A stretch of DNA of 64,000 bases from Branchipolynoe longqiensis (GCA_030323885.1 CM059191.1:558001-622000), one strand, 5' to 3'; counted from the first letter of the stretch, positions 1-10,391 are shown. Notes: a model not told the origin generated them from the letters alone. A program made the numbers and translations.

Positions 1-92
1 AAATTGATGTTTTTGTATAATAGATATGTTGCCGATGCAGGTTGATGCAGCGTCTTCCTGCTTGGATGCATTAAGACAGGCAGCATCCGTCC

Positions 93-679
93 TTAAAGGC
101 CCAGTCATTCCTCACCGGATTGGGGTACCGGATAGAAAACGTATACCTTCCGGTGAAATACGGCAATGTACGGTTTATATACAGTTGGCATCCGGCGTTT
201 CCGTTCTTTGTCCGGTGCTGTCCGGTGTGTATGTTGGCAAGTTTTGAACAAACCTTGTACCGGACACCGCCGGACTGATGTGTATGGTTGGTGTCCGTTT
301 GAAGTCTGTTTAGTCCGTTTTGTCTGGTTCAGGTCCGTTACCCATCCATTATGTCTCCGGTTTGCTTCCTGGAGAGTCCATTGACGGTGTTGCAGGAATT
401 TGGTCAGTATGTTTCCGGCGCATCCGTGACAGCCCGGTATACGTCCATGTGACATTCGGTTGTCATCCGGTTATCGTCCGGTTATCGTCTGGTGGCTATC
501 CGTTCATGTCAGTTTCATGTCCGTTTCATGTCCGTTTCATGTCCGTTTCATGTCCGTTCATCCAGCTGCAACATTTCGACACATTTCGATACATTTTGAT
601 ACCGAACACCACCGGACTAGAAACTTCTTTGTCCGGTTTATGTCCGTTGCTCAATCCGGTAAGGTGTGACAGGCACTTA
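93..679. mobile_element. CCGG-rich foldback MITE with GTCACAC-type ends (element A)
   Basis: Imperfect terminal inverted repeats of about 28 bp: the left arm runs from AAGGCCCAGTCATTCC to CACCGGATTG, and the right arm, reverse complemented, reads GTGCCTGTCACACC then TTACCGGATTG. A TTA triplet lies outside each end (93-95 and 677-679), as expected for a 3-bp target duplication of PIF/Harbinger type. The interior is dense in TCCGG/CCGGT words and has no credible ORF, so this is a non-autonomous element. Harbinger affiliation is inferred from the TSD only. Confidence 0.6.
502..561 (+). repeat. 11-bp tandem repeat inside element A
   Basis: About five copies of GTCCGTTTCAT in the right half of foldback element A; a short internal expansion. 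Confidence 0.8.
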
Positions 680-715
680 ATGAGGTAAAACAACACTTTG
701 CACAATGCGTCCATG

Positions 716-1417
716 AAGCCCCAGTCACACCTACCCAGACCAGAGGCCGGCCGAGCCCGGACCATCATCCGGGGTGTTCCGTGGCGATCCGGGGTGATCC
801 GTGGCTCGTTCGTGGTGGTTCGGCATGGTCGGGCCCTGGTCCGGGGTCCACCCCGGATGTCTTAATATGTTTAAAACATCCGGGGTGGCCCGGGGCAATT
901 TGCGATCCGGGCTCGATCCGGCATGGTCCGGGGGTGGTCCGGATAGTCCGGGGGTGAACCGGGGGTGAACCGGGGCTGGTCCGGGTGGTCCGGGGTGGGC
1001 CGGGGCTGTTTCGCCCCGGATGATCCACGTTTCAGCCACGGTTTAGCCCGGACCACCCCAGACTTTCCCGGACTACCCCCGGCGTAGCCACGGACCACTC
1101 CCGGACTGCCCGGATAAGACCCGGATGCCCCGGATCAGCCCGGATCACCACGGATCAGCCACAGATCGCCCCGAACTGCCCGGTTTACCCCGGATCACTT
1201 CTCCGGGACTAGTCCGTGGCTACACCAGGGAGTCCAGGGGTGGTCCGGGGTGGTCCGGGGCGATCCGGCCTCTGGTCCGGGGGCTCATCCGTGAAGGTGT
1301 GACTGCGAGGCAAAAAATGATGAAAACAGCGATTTTATCCGGGGTGGTATGGGGCATTCGGGGCGACTGGTCTGGCTCAAAATCCGGGGCTCGTCCAGGT
1401 AGGTGTGACTGGGGCTT
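716..1417. mobile_element. CCGG-rich foldback element with GTCACAC-type ends (element B)
   Basis: The left end AAGCCCCAGTCACACCTACC is matched in inverted orientation at the right end (about 1397-1417). Weaker matching extends outward on both sides to about 690 and 1452. The interior is a degenerate array of CCGGGG/TCCGGG words that switches strand: G-rich on plus at 765-1015, C-rich at 1019-1205, G-rich again after 1208. A second right-end-like sequence (AAGGTGTGACTGCGAGGC) at about 1294-1311 suggests an alternative or nested end. No clear target duplication was seen. Overlapping open frames are low-complexity and not genes. Confidence 0.5.
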
Positions 1418-1548
1418 GAGCTTTGGGACGCTAAGTGTTTTCAAAGTACTTTTTTTTTAATGCAGAAATAAAGACGCTGATCTTTATCACTGTGAAATTT
1501 CTTCAAGAAACTGTGTGATCGAATCCTATTTCATCTACATGCTGTCTC

Positions 1549-1902
1549 GACCAGATGGGGTGGCTGAATGAGTTGGGCGTCCGTCTTCTGATTTGGGAGA
1601 TGGGGAGATCCGAACCCATGAGTTTGTGGGTTCGAACCCTGGTTGAGTCAAACCAATGACTTCCAAATTTATACCTGTCGCTTCCTAGCCTGGCGCTCGA
1701 CATTATTAGGATAGAGCAAGGTCTGGTTGGCTCAGTGTCAGGATAATGCGACTGAGTTAGATATCAGGTCATGGTGCTGGTGGCCTGGTGTCCCAGTGGG
1801 GCAGCACTATAAAGTCACCATGAGTGCCCACTGTCACAAGTCGGTACTTGTCCTGATATGACCTTAGATGTTGCTAGGACATTTAAAAAAACAAACCAAA
1901 CA
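1549..1902 (+). mobile_element. SINE-1, tRNA-derived, head type I, complete
   Basis: The Pol III B box GGTTCGAACCC is at about 1630. The shared body follows (GAGTCAAACCAATGACTT, CGCTTCCTAGCCTGGCGCT, CAGCACTATAAAGTC, CACTGTCACAAGTCGGTAC), then the tail (ATGACCTTAGATGTTGCTAG) and an A-rich CAAAC 3' end. The head carries GGGTGGCTGAATGAGTTG. The body recurs more than ten times in this window on both strands. Tripartite tRNA-head SINEs of this kind are described in gastropods and bivalves. Confidence 0.85.
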
Positions 1903-1943
1903 TACTGTATCTGCATTAATTCAGCATGCTTACCAGCCAGCCA

Positions 1944-2016
1944 GACAGGAAGGAGAGTCTAGCGGCCAGAGCGTCTACTCCCTGTGTGTGCGGCCGTGGG
2001 TACGATTCCCGGCCGA
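1944..2016 (+). mobile_element. tRNA-like SINE head, family unclear
   Basis: GTCTAGCGGCCAGAGCG resembles an A box, and GGTACGATTCCCGG about 40 bp later resembles a B box. No cloverleaf was convincingly closed, so this is more likely a SINE head than a tRNA gene. Confidence 0.3.
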
Positions 2017-2692
2017 GATAAACCAACAGATCTTTGTGGAATCAAATGTGAGTACACTGTATTCAAATTGGCATCACGTTTGTATTGGGATTACAGTAAG
2101 TATGCTCCCCATACCATCAGCTCTGGCAATTTCGATTTCCACCGCTATGTATAACTTACAGCGTCATCAAAGGCCAGTTACTCTCATACCATGTCTATGT
2201 GGTGTGGGAGGTTAACAATCCCTTGGGTCGGTAAAAGTGTAGGCTCAGGCTTTCCATCGAACAACTGTCTAATGTTGAAAAGCAGACTATTCAGACTTAT
2301 TCATGATGGGCAGTATACATCTTCAAGAAAAGAAAAGTTGTAGTCCTTACTGCTGATCAGGTGGGTACTATAGCATTACCAGGCGTACAAACCGATGAGA
2401 TCAGTTAGTAAGCCAATTACCGCACAGGCAGGAGTGTCAAAATGATGAATCGATCAGGGTCACTATCGAACGCTGCTAATTGGATTGCCGGCGATTGTTT
2501 GTCGCGATGGGATCAGACCAATGATGCAAATGGAGACTGGCATTGTAATAAGCATCTGGCAAGTCTGCCCAACCGATGATGGCAGTTAGCATGCTCATCG
2601 ACATTTAGCCAGAGAGGCGTGTCGATCGTTGAGTCGATCAATACGGCAGAGGTCACGCTGGAAACACCGTTAGTCATCATCTATCACCACAG
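2017..2692. other. Unassigned intergenic sequence
   Basis: No ORF, array or repeat family recognised. Base composition is ordinary. It may be the body of the repeat headed at 1944, but no second copy in this window supports that. Confidence 0.4.
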
Positions 2693-3047
2693 TTAAAGCT
2701 GCATAGTCTGATGACAACATCAAATTTTCAAAACTAAAATAATTATCTAAATTGGATTCTACATATCTACCTTCGATACTGGTGCACTTATTAAGCATTT
2801 GTCGCCACACAGATTGGAATAGTGAGGCAATTGAATAAAACCTTTTGATACAGAGGGCTATGGTGTCAGAGTTTTGGCAAGCTTGACAAAATTAATTTAG
2901 CATGGTTGCACTTCAAAATTTCAAAAGTTACCCACTTAAAATAAAAGTTACTTCAAGCTAAAGTAAGGTACATTATAACGATTAACCTAATGTATTTATC
3001 TCAGAAAATCTCAAAAACCCCAAAACCATCGGACTGTGCAACTTTAA
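2693..3047 (+). mobile_element. TTAA-flanked MITE (AGTCCGATG family), complete
   Basis: The left end is TTAAAGCTGCATAGTCTGAT and the right end, reverse complemented, is TTAAAGTTGCACAGTCCGAT; the element is about 355 bp and both ends carry TTAA. The interior is AT-rich, non-coding, and carries landmarks found in all other copies (CTTATTAAGCATTTGT, TATGGTGTCAGAGTTT, ATTTATCTCAGAAAAT). At least eight further copies or fragments occur here (5899, 17523, 27593, 49397, 51003, 53655, 58085, 61914, 62758). TTAA ends suggest piggyBac-like mobilisation, but TTAA may simply be part of the inverted repeat. Confidence 0.8.
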
Positions 3048-3060
3048 GTAATTTTTGTTT

Positions 3061-3379
3061 TGTTTCTTTCTTGGAGGTTTACATCCTGGTAACATCTAAG
3101 GTCATATCAGGACGGGTACCGAATTGTGACAGTGCGCATTCATGGTGATTTTATAGTGGTACCTCACTGGAAGACCACGCTGTTGGCACCATGACTTGAT
3201 ATCCCATTCAATCAGATTATCCTGACACTGAGCTAACTAATCGTTGCACTATCCTTATAATTCAGAGTGACATGCTTGGAAGCTACAAGTACCAATTTTG
3301 AAAGTCATTGCTTTGGCTCGACCGGGAATCAAGCTCCCGGCCTTCCGCATGGGAAGCCCATTCGGCCACAGCATCCGGT
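3061..3379 (-). mobile_element. SINE-1, head type II, near complete
   Basis: On minus: a GCGGTGGCCGAAT-like head, a degraded B-box region, the SINE-1 body and a CAAAC-type tail at the low-coordinate end. It lies between the complete TTAA MITE and the start of the 37-bp satellite. Confidence 0.8.
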
Positions 3380-3405
3380 TTAAATAATGTTGAGCCTAAT
3401 CCACA

Positions 3406-5755
3406 CTTACAGGCCTACAACATGAAGTACAATAGACATGTGGATACAGGCTTACAACATGAAGTACATTAGCCATGTGGATACAGGCCTAGTACATGAA
3501 GTACAATAGACATCCGGATACAGGCCTACAACATGAAGTACAATAGACATGTGGATACAGGCCTACAGCATGAAGTACAGTAGACATGTGGATACAGGCC
3601 TACTACATGAAGTACAATAGACATGCGGATACAGGCCTACAACATGAAGTACAATAGACATGTGGATACAGGCCTACAACATGATGTATAATAGACATGC
3701 GGATACAGGCCTACAACATGAAGTACAATATACATGCAGATACAGGCCTACTACATGAAGTACAATAGACATGCGGATACAGGCCTACAACATGAAGTAC
3801 AATAGACATGCAGATACAGGCCTAGAACATGAAGTACAATAGACATGCAGATACAGGCCTACAACATGAAGTACAATAGACATGTGGATACAGGCCTACA
3901 ACATGACGTATAATAGAGATTTGGATACAGGCCTACAGCATGAAGTACAATAGACATGCAGATACAGGCCTACAACATGAAGTACAATAGACATGTGGAT
4001 ACAGTCCTACAACATGATGTATAATATACATTTGGATACAGGCCTACAACATGAAGTGCAATAGACATGCAGATACAGGCCTACAACATGAAGTAAAATA
4101 GACATGCAGATACAGGCCTACAACATGACGTATAATAGACATGTGGATACAGGCCTACAACATGATGTATAATAGACATGTGGATACAGGCCTACAACGT
4201 GAAGTACAATAGACATGCAGATACAGGCCTACAACATGAAGTATAATAGACATGTGGATACAGTCCTACAACATGACATATAATAGACATTTGGATACAG
4301 GCCGACAACATGAAGTGAAATAGACATGCAGATACAGACCTACAACATGAAGTAAAATAGACATGTGGATACAGTCCTACAACATGAAGTACAATAGACA
4401 TGTGGATACAGGCCTACAACATGAAGTACAATAGACATGCAGATACAGGCCTACAACATGAAGTGCAATAGACATGCAGATACAGGCCTACAACATGAAG
4501 TGCAATAGACATGTGGATACAGTCCTACAACATGAAGTATAACAGACATGTGGATACATCCCTACAACATGAAGAATAATAGACATGCAGATACAGCCCT
4601 ACAACATGAAGTACAATAGACATGCGGATACAGGACTACAACATGAAGTACAATAGACATGCGGATACAGGCCTACAACATGACATGCAATAGACATGTG
4701 GATACAGCCCTACTACATGAAGTGCAATAGACATGTGGATACAGCCCTACAACATGAAGTACAATAGACATGCATATACAGGCCTACAACAAGAAGTGCA
4801 GTAGGCATGTGGATACAGGTCTACACCATGAAGTACAATAGACATGTGGATACAGGCCTACAACATGAAGTACAATAGACATGTGGATACAGGCCTGCAA
4901 CATGAAGTACAATAGACATACAGATACAGCCCTACAACATGAAGTGCAATAGACATGCAGATACAGGCCTACCACATGAAGTACAATGGACATGAGGGTA
5001 CAGGCCTACAACATGAAGTACAATAGACATGTGGATACATGCCTACAACATGAAGTGCAATAGACATTTGGATACAGGCCTACAACATGAAGTGCAATAG
5101 CCATGCGGATACAGGCCTACAACATGAAGTGCAACAGACATGTGGATACAGGCCTACAACATGAAGTGCATTAGACATGTGGATACAGCCCTACTACATG
5201 AAGTGCAATAGACATGTGGATACAGCCCTACAACATGAAGTACAATAGACATGCATATACAGGCCTACAACAAGAAGTGCAGTAGGCATGTGGATACAGG
5301 CCTACACCATGAAGTACAATAGACATGTGGATACAGGACTACAACATGAAGTACAATAGACATGTGGATACAGGCCTGCAACATGAAGTACAATAGACAT
5401 ACAGATACAGCCCTACAACATGAAGTGCAATAGACATGCAGATACAGGCCTACCACATGAAGTACAATAGACATGTGGGTACAGGCCTACAACATGAAGT
5501 ACAATAGACATGTGGATACATGCCTACAACATGAAGTGCAATAGACATTTGGATACAGGCCTACAACATGAAGTGCAATAGACATGCGGATACAGGCCTA
5601 CACCATGAAGTGCAATAGACATGTGGATACAGGCCTACAACATGAAGTGCAATAGACATGTGGATACAGGCCTACAACATGAAGTGCAATAGACATGCGG
5701 ATACAGGCCTACACCATGAATTGCAATAGACATGCGGATACAGGCCTACAACATG
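3406..5755 (+). repeat. 37-bp satellite array, about 63 units
   Basis: The unit contains GATACAGGCCTACAACATG then AAGTACAATAGACATGTG. Variants alternate at fixed places (GTG/GCG/GCA before GATACA; GTACAA/GTGCAA; CATGAAG/CATGACG). Period 37 is not a multiple of three, and the minus-strand frames that stay open are periodic at 111 bp and not genes. The units carry no unique spacers, so this is not a CRISPR-like layout. Confidence 0.95.
4692..5653 (+). repeat. 481-bp higher-order duplication (13 x 37 bp)
   Basis: Rare variants such as TGCATATACAGG followed by CAAGAAGTGCAGTAGGC occur at 4771 and again at 5252, exactly 481 bp apart. The two adjacent blocks 4692-5172 and 5173-5653 are nearly identical, indicating a recent block duplication within the satellite. 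Confidence 0.85.
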
Positions 5756-5802
5756 CCGAGTCGGTAGTGGGTAGATAATAACCATTAGCGTTTGGTGTTC
5801 AT

Positions 5803-5902
5803 CCTGGCGATTGCTTATCATGATGTGTCTTATTGCAAAACAGCACTTTAAGGCCCTGGCGATTGCTTATCATGATGGACTTATTGCAGACCAGCACATT
5901 AA
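5803..5902 (+). repeat. About 50-bp tandem duplication
   Basis: CCTGGCGATTGCTTATCATG followed by CTTATTGCA and CAGCAC occurs at 5803-5852 and again at 5855-5902, just after the satellite and just before a MITE fragment. Confidence 0.75.
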
Positions 5903-6080
5903 AGCTGCATAGTCCGATGAAGCATCAAATTCTCAAAACCAAAACAATTATCTAGAATTGATTCTACATACATAGCTTAGATACTGATTCGCTTATTAAG
6001 CATCTGTTGCCAAATAGAACGAAATTATGAGGCAATTTAATTGAAACCCATACTGCTGAAGCCTATGGTGTCAGAGTTTA
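5899..6080 (+). mobile_element. TTAA MITE, left half only
   Basis: Starts with TTAAAGCTGCATAGTCCGAT and follows the family as far as ATGGTGTCAGAGTTT, then diverges. The right half is missing. Confidence 0.7.
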
Positions 6081-6892
6081 TTAGACTGCATAAGGAACAA
6101 GTCAATAAGGTATAGCGTACAGGAAGTCAATAATCAGGTAGGTCAATCAATGTCAAATGGGAACAAGTTCGTCTGAAGTCTCTGCATGACCCGGGCCTCA
6201 ACCCTTATTGTTCAAAGTCATTAAAGTAGGGTCAGGTCGGGTGGTGAGAAAAGTGGTTGTGCTGGTCCGGCGTCTGGAGGAGGAGTGCCGATGGGGTGGT
6301 TTGGGGAGAGGAAGTGACGTCAGAGATGGGTCACTGGGTACAGGCGGCGGCTCTGGCACGCGCGCCGGTGTCGCCACCTGGAGTTAAACGATATGGGTGC
6401 CTATGAATAAAAGGGGGGAAGGGAGCAGGTATAGCATTAATCGGGTGGAATAGGGGAGGGGTCTGTTCCGACTCAGTCCTGAATTACCCATATTGCCAAA
6501 GCAATATGGAAAATGCCGAGGCCCGGGTGCAAGGTATCAATTTTTTGTTTGTTGCTAAAGCAGTTTATTCATCAGAAACTTCTTTTTTTTCAGTGCCGAG
6601 GCATTGGGCTTCCGGCCGTTTACATTACATTGAAAATAGGTAGATCAGCGGGTACTTAGGTGAGTATTTGCGTTTGACTCGGCTAGGTTTTGATCCTGCA
6701 ACCACCCACATTGAAGGTAAAGACCCCCTACAAGATGCCAGACCAGACGACATTTCCCATATGGGGGTTCTGTCACTAGTGCCTGGCAACGCGATCATAA
6801 ATCATGGAAAGTCCTTGCGTCTGAATAGGCCCAGTCCTTTATTAAGTGTCACACGGGACACACACTGGATGGGCTATGTTTAGAGATGCCTT
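6081..6892. other. Unassigned sequence
   Basis: No supported gene. A short open frame at 6668-6883 resembles nothing I recognise. TCAGTGCCGAGGCATTGG near 6592 resembles words near 8996 and 29920, possibly a further dispersed repeat. Confidence 0.35.
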
Positions 6893-7191
6893 TGTTGCGG
6901 GAGGGCGATATATGGGGATATTGCATGTGTGGGCACGGTGTTTGTAGTTCTGTTTACTCAGCACGTGTTTACGATATATTGCAGACACACAGACAGACAC
7001 ACAGACAGACATACAGACAAATAAACAGACAGAGAAGCACGAGAGTACTCAGTAATTAGTGCCGGTCCCACTGCTCGGGGCTCGAGCACTCCGCTCACTG
7101 TTCGCCGCTCGAGCACCGGGTGTGGTCTGTCTAGGAGCTCGGAGCTAAATAAAGGACGAGTCAGTGATTGAGGTTTTGCGTTCTAGTAACA
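6893..7191 (+). mobile_element. LTR-like block (possible solo or 5' LTR)
   Basis: Starts TGTTGCGGG and ends CTAGTAACA, so it has the 5'-TG...CA-3' inverted termini (TGTT/AACA) of retrotransposon LTRs. AATAAA at 7148-7153 lies about 40 bp before the 3' end, as in LTRs with a short U5. The flanking pentamers (GCCTT, TTTGA) do not match and no matching second LTR was found, so the call is tentative. An internal ACAGACAGACAC stretch is a small microsatellite. Confidence 0.4.
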
Positions 7192-7264
7192 TTTGAGGTT
7201 ATGTTATAGTTTGGGGTACCGGCTTTTAACAGTGGACATTGCTGGTGTCTTTATATCACATCGA

Positions 7265-7340
7265 TGCATATATATATATATATATATATATAAATATATA
7301 CAGATATATACAGATATATACAGATATTTATATATGATAG
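7265..7340 (+). repeat. (TA)n and TATATACAGA microsatellite
   Basis: ATATAT run followed by TATATACAGA decamers; the same decamer recurs at 8700-8800. Confidence 0.9.
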
Positions 7341-7359
7341 TCTGCTGTATCTGCATGTC

Positions 7360-7755
7360 TTATGCTGTATCTGCATGTCTTATGCTGGATAGTCCTGCCG
7401 GCCCGTCCTGTCCGATGTCTTCGGATCGTTTCGAAGTCCGTGCAGACAGCTTAGCGAGGTCGTCGAGTAGGTCTTGTTCCTCCCTTTCGAGTTCGGCTAG
7501 ACGCTTCCGCTTTCGCAGCTTAGCGATTCGGGCTACGATCTCCCGTTCATCGTCTTCGCTGTCTTCGTCTTCGGGCCGGACGACCTTGTCGATTACGACT
7601 TCATGCTTGGACGATAATGATTTTCCTCCCTCGGCCATCTTGTCGGCTTTCGACGTCGAACGGGTCGTCCGTTTCGTCGATTCACAATGCTTGCAGCCGT
7701 CGTTTACTGGCTCCTGGTGGACGATACTACAGAACGCACAGTACTCCTTTGGCAT
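7360..7755 (-). CDS. Small gag-like ORF with N-terminal Cys/His motif
   Basis: A 131-codon open frame of unrecognised family. The N-terminus has Cys6, Cys9, His13, Pro16-Val17-Asn18 and Cys21, followed by Cys24, a compact zinc-binding pattern (C-x2-C-x3-H-x2-PVN-x2-C). Residues about 60-110 are highly charged (acidic run EDEDSEDD, then a Lys/Arg/Leu/Glu-rich stretch) and look like a coiled coil. The same layout, with the first motif Cys also at residue 6, occurs in the broken ORF at 13000-13436, so this is a repeated, probably retrotransposon-derived protein (Gag N-terminus is my guess). The C-terminus runs into a small tandem duplication (CTGCATGTCTTATGCTG) and may be truncated. The region upstream holds two 161-bp repeat units. 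Whether it is expressed cannot be told from sequence. Confidence 0.45.
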   Translation of the reverse strand: MPKEYCAFCSIVHQEPVNDGCKHCESTKRTTRSTSKADKMAEGGKSLSSKHEVVIDKVVRPEDEDSEDDEREIVARIAKLRKRKRLAELEREEQDLLDDLAKLSARTSKRSEDIGQDGPAGLSSIRHADTA

Positions 7756-7768
7756 TGTACGTGTGGAA

Positions 7769-8100
7769 ACGGCAGAGATTACCGTATCGACAGGTCGCCG
7801 TACGGCCGGCCGTATCGACAGTGACGTTTTTCGACATTAATAGAAATATGTCGATTATTCAAATATAATGGTTATTGGCTGTATGGAAATAGCGCCGTAG
7901 TTGTGCCGTAGTAGCACTAATACGTGCGGATACGGCAGAGATTACCGTATCGACAGGTCGCCGTACGGCCGGCCGTATCGACAGTAACAATTTTCGTCAT
8001 TAATCGAAGTTATGTCGATTATTGAAGGAAAAAAAGGTAGAAATCACAGCTGGGGTCCCTACTGATGGTCAGTAGCGCCTTAGTTGTGCCATAGTCATTC
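7769..8100. repeat. 161-bp tandem duplication with a palindrome
   Basis: CGGCAGAGATTACCGTATCG followed by ACAGGTCGCCG and the 14-bp palindrome TACGGCCGGCCGTA occurs at about 7769 and again at about 7930. A partial third unit (TAGCGCC-TAGTTGTGCC-TAGT) follows near 8081. The first unit overlaps the upstream side of the minus-strand gag-like ORF and may be its leader. Confidence 0.75.
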
Positions 8101-8699
8101 ATCTTTTACCGTAGACTCGACACAGAGCCGTAGGAGCAGCCGTTACGACTTTCCCGCCAAAAGCTTTTTTGAATCAACACACCCAACCGATACTCGCTAA
8201 GAATTTCCGATTACCGTATCGACAGGCCGATTGCCGTGTCGACATAAGGTTATTGATATTATCAGGCTAGACGTTAGAGTAGCCGTTGACCGTTAGAGTA
8301 GCCGTTAGAGTAGCCATTGACCGTTAGAGTGGCCGTTAAGACGAACCGGTTAGACAGCTGATATGAACCGTATCGACAAAGTTAGTTTTAGCTCACAGTT
8401 TGTAGATCGGCCGTCTAGGTGTAGATCCCGTATAGTGAACCGTATAGTGATCCGCATAGTGATCCGTATAGGTAGTCCGTAGGAAACCGTAAACACAGGT
8501 AGCAGGTAGACTGTGTACAAAGTTTTGAAGGAGTGTGGAGGCTCTGGCTGACCGGGTCAGACTGAGCCAATATCAACAACAGGTGTTAGGGGGCTCCTGC
8601 CCCACCTGGTGGTTGTGGATGGCACTATCCTGTGAGCCCCCCAGGAGCCCCCAGGAGCCCCTGGGTGGCAGCACCGTGCAACTCGGTTACATCCGCATA
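8101..8699. other. Short degenerate repeats, no gene
   Basis: GTTAGAGTAGCCGTT is repeated at about 8272-8340, and CCGTATAGTGA/CCGCATAGTGA at about 8427-8475. GAGCCCCCCAGGAGCCCC is duplicated near 8635-8660. No coding region supported. Confidence 0.5.
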
Positions 8700-8866
8700 T
8701 ACGTTGTATATACGTGGGTATATATAAATATATACAGATATATACAGATATATACAGATATATACAGATATATACAGATATTTATATATGTATATATACA
8801 TAATCACATAAATATATACATATATATACATATGCATACACACATATATATATATATATATACAGT
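8700..8866 (+). repeat. TATATACAGA decamer and (TA)n array
   Basis: Five or more TATATACAGA copies, flanked by TATA/CATA tracts. Confidence 0.9.
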
Positions 8867-9348
8867 TCGCAGACTTTCACTTTACTTGAAACCAATTTAA
8901 TTTACTTTAAGTTGAAATAGCTTCAGTGAATAAGCAATATTACATTTTTTTTTGTTGGTGGTAAATATGTATATTCTGCTGAATAAGTCTTTTGTCAGTG
9001 CCGAAGCACTGGTCTTGCAGCCATTTTTCAAGTCAGGGTTATTTACACAAAAGGTATATAGAATAAGGTGTACACTAACTGTTGAATACACAATTTGCAG
9101 CATGTAACACAATGAAATTCTGGAACCAAAAAGTTCCATAGCAATATGATAACAGTAGTGTCATATAATTAGATCAATATTAGTCAGATCAATGTGAGTA
9201 TTTAAATAGTATTTAGAATGTAAGCAGAAGTTATTTTCTGTATTCAGTTGGTAAAGTTGTAGTAAGTTTTAATGTTCAGTTGCAGTTAGGCAAGCGGTAT
9301 ATAAATGTCAGTTTGTTAGAAATATTCTAGTGTAACTCTAATGTATTA
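8867..9348. other. Unassigned AT-rich sequence
   Basis: No gene recognised. CAGTGCCGAAGCACTGG at about 8997 is nearly palindromic and resembles a word near 6592. Confidence 0.4.
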
Positions 9349-9438
9349 ATGTGTAAGTCATTGATTTGGCTCCACCGAGAACCGAACTCCCGACCTTCCA
9401 CACGCAAGGCCCGCACTCTGCCGATTGGGCCACAGCAG
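9349..9438 (-). mobile_element. SINE-1 head (type II) fragment
   Basis: The reverse complement reads GTGGCCCAATCGGCAGAGTG, then a B-box-like GTTCGGTTC and the start of the body. Only the head is present; it stops at the first base of the adjoining reverse transcriptase fragment and is read in frame with it, which creates a chimeric open frame starting at 9349. Confidence 0.7.
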
Positions 9439-10391
9439 CTTACCGAGGCCTTCCAAGTGCAAACAGGAGTGAGGCAGGGATGCCTACTGTCACCCTTCCT
9501 TTTCCTGTTGGCGATAGATTGGGTAATGAGGACCTCAACTGCCCAGAAGAGGAATGGCATCCAATGGACACCTTGGACACAGTTGGATGACCTCAACTTT
9601 GCTGATGACCTGTCACTTCTTTCCCACACCCAGCAACAAATGCAGGAGAAGACCACTATCATTGCAACTCACTCAGCACGCCTTGGCCTCACTATACACA
9701 AAGGGAAGAGCAAAATCCTCAAAATTAACAATAACAACACAGCCCCATCAGACTAGAGGGAGAAGCACTAGAGGAAGTGGAAAGCTTCACCTATCTTGGA
9801 AGTGTGGTCAACAGACTGGGAGGGACAGATGCTGATGTGAGGGTTCAGATTGGAAAGGCAAGGGCAGCTTTCCATCAGCTGAAGAATGTCTGGGGATCCT
9901 CGGAGCTGCCTAGGAACACCAAGATCAGGATATTTTGCTGCATGGTAAAGCCTGTTCTTCTGTATGGTGCAGAGACTTGGAGAACAACGGTCACCACCAT
10001 GAAGAAAATCCAGTCCTTTATCAACACCTGTCTCAGACGAATCCTAAGAGTACACTGGCCAAACGCCATCAGTAACCTGGAGCTATGGCAGCAAACAGGA
10101 CAGCAGCCTGTTGAGGAGGAGATCCTTCGGAGACGCTGAAGATGGGTTGACCATACCCTTCGCAAGCCTGCATCCAACACCATAAGACATGGGCTCTCCT
10201 GGAATCCACAGGGGAAAAGGAAGAAAGGCAGGCCAAGAAACAGTTGGTGCCGTGACCTGAAGGCAGATGTGAAGAGGTCTGGCCATACATGGAGACAGCT
10301 GGAGAAGATTGCCCAGGACCGGGATAACTGGAGAGCCCTTGTTCGTGGCCTATGCCCAAAGTTGGGCGGTAGGCGTAAGTAAGTAAGTAAC
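9439..10391 (+). pseudogene. Non-LTR retrotransposon reverse transcriptase, 5'-truncated and broken
   Basis: The fragment begins inside the RT domain (GVRQGCLLSPFLF motif), continues through the catalytic FADD box at 9598-9609, and then the thumb and C-terminal region (LLYGAETW, CLRRILRVHW, KKGRPRNSW). The endonuclease and N-terminal RT are absent. At about 9740-9760 the frame shifts by one base, and at 10137-10139 a Trp codon has become TGA; the frame then runs on to about 10382. It ends in a short GTAAGTAAGTAA tail, typical of RTE-like elements with simple 3' repeats. The family (RTE-like) is inferred from the C-terminal pattern. A 5'-truncated LINE insertion beside a SINE head explains the layout. 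It is dead: one frameshift, one stop and no 5' half. Confidence 0.85.

Noticed and set aside
2693..3047. Firm piggyBac assignment for the TTAA MITE
   Set aside because: TTAA flanks fit, but the termini do not show the usual piggyBac end, and TTAA may be part of the inverted repeat.
3406..5755. CRISPR-like regular repeat
   Set aside because: Repeats are contiguous with no unique spacers, and the context is animal genomic DNA.
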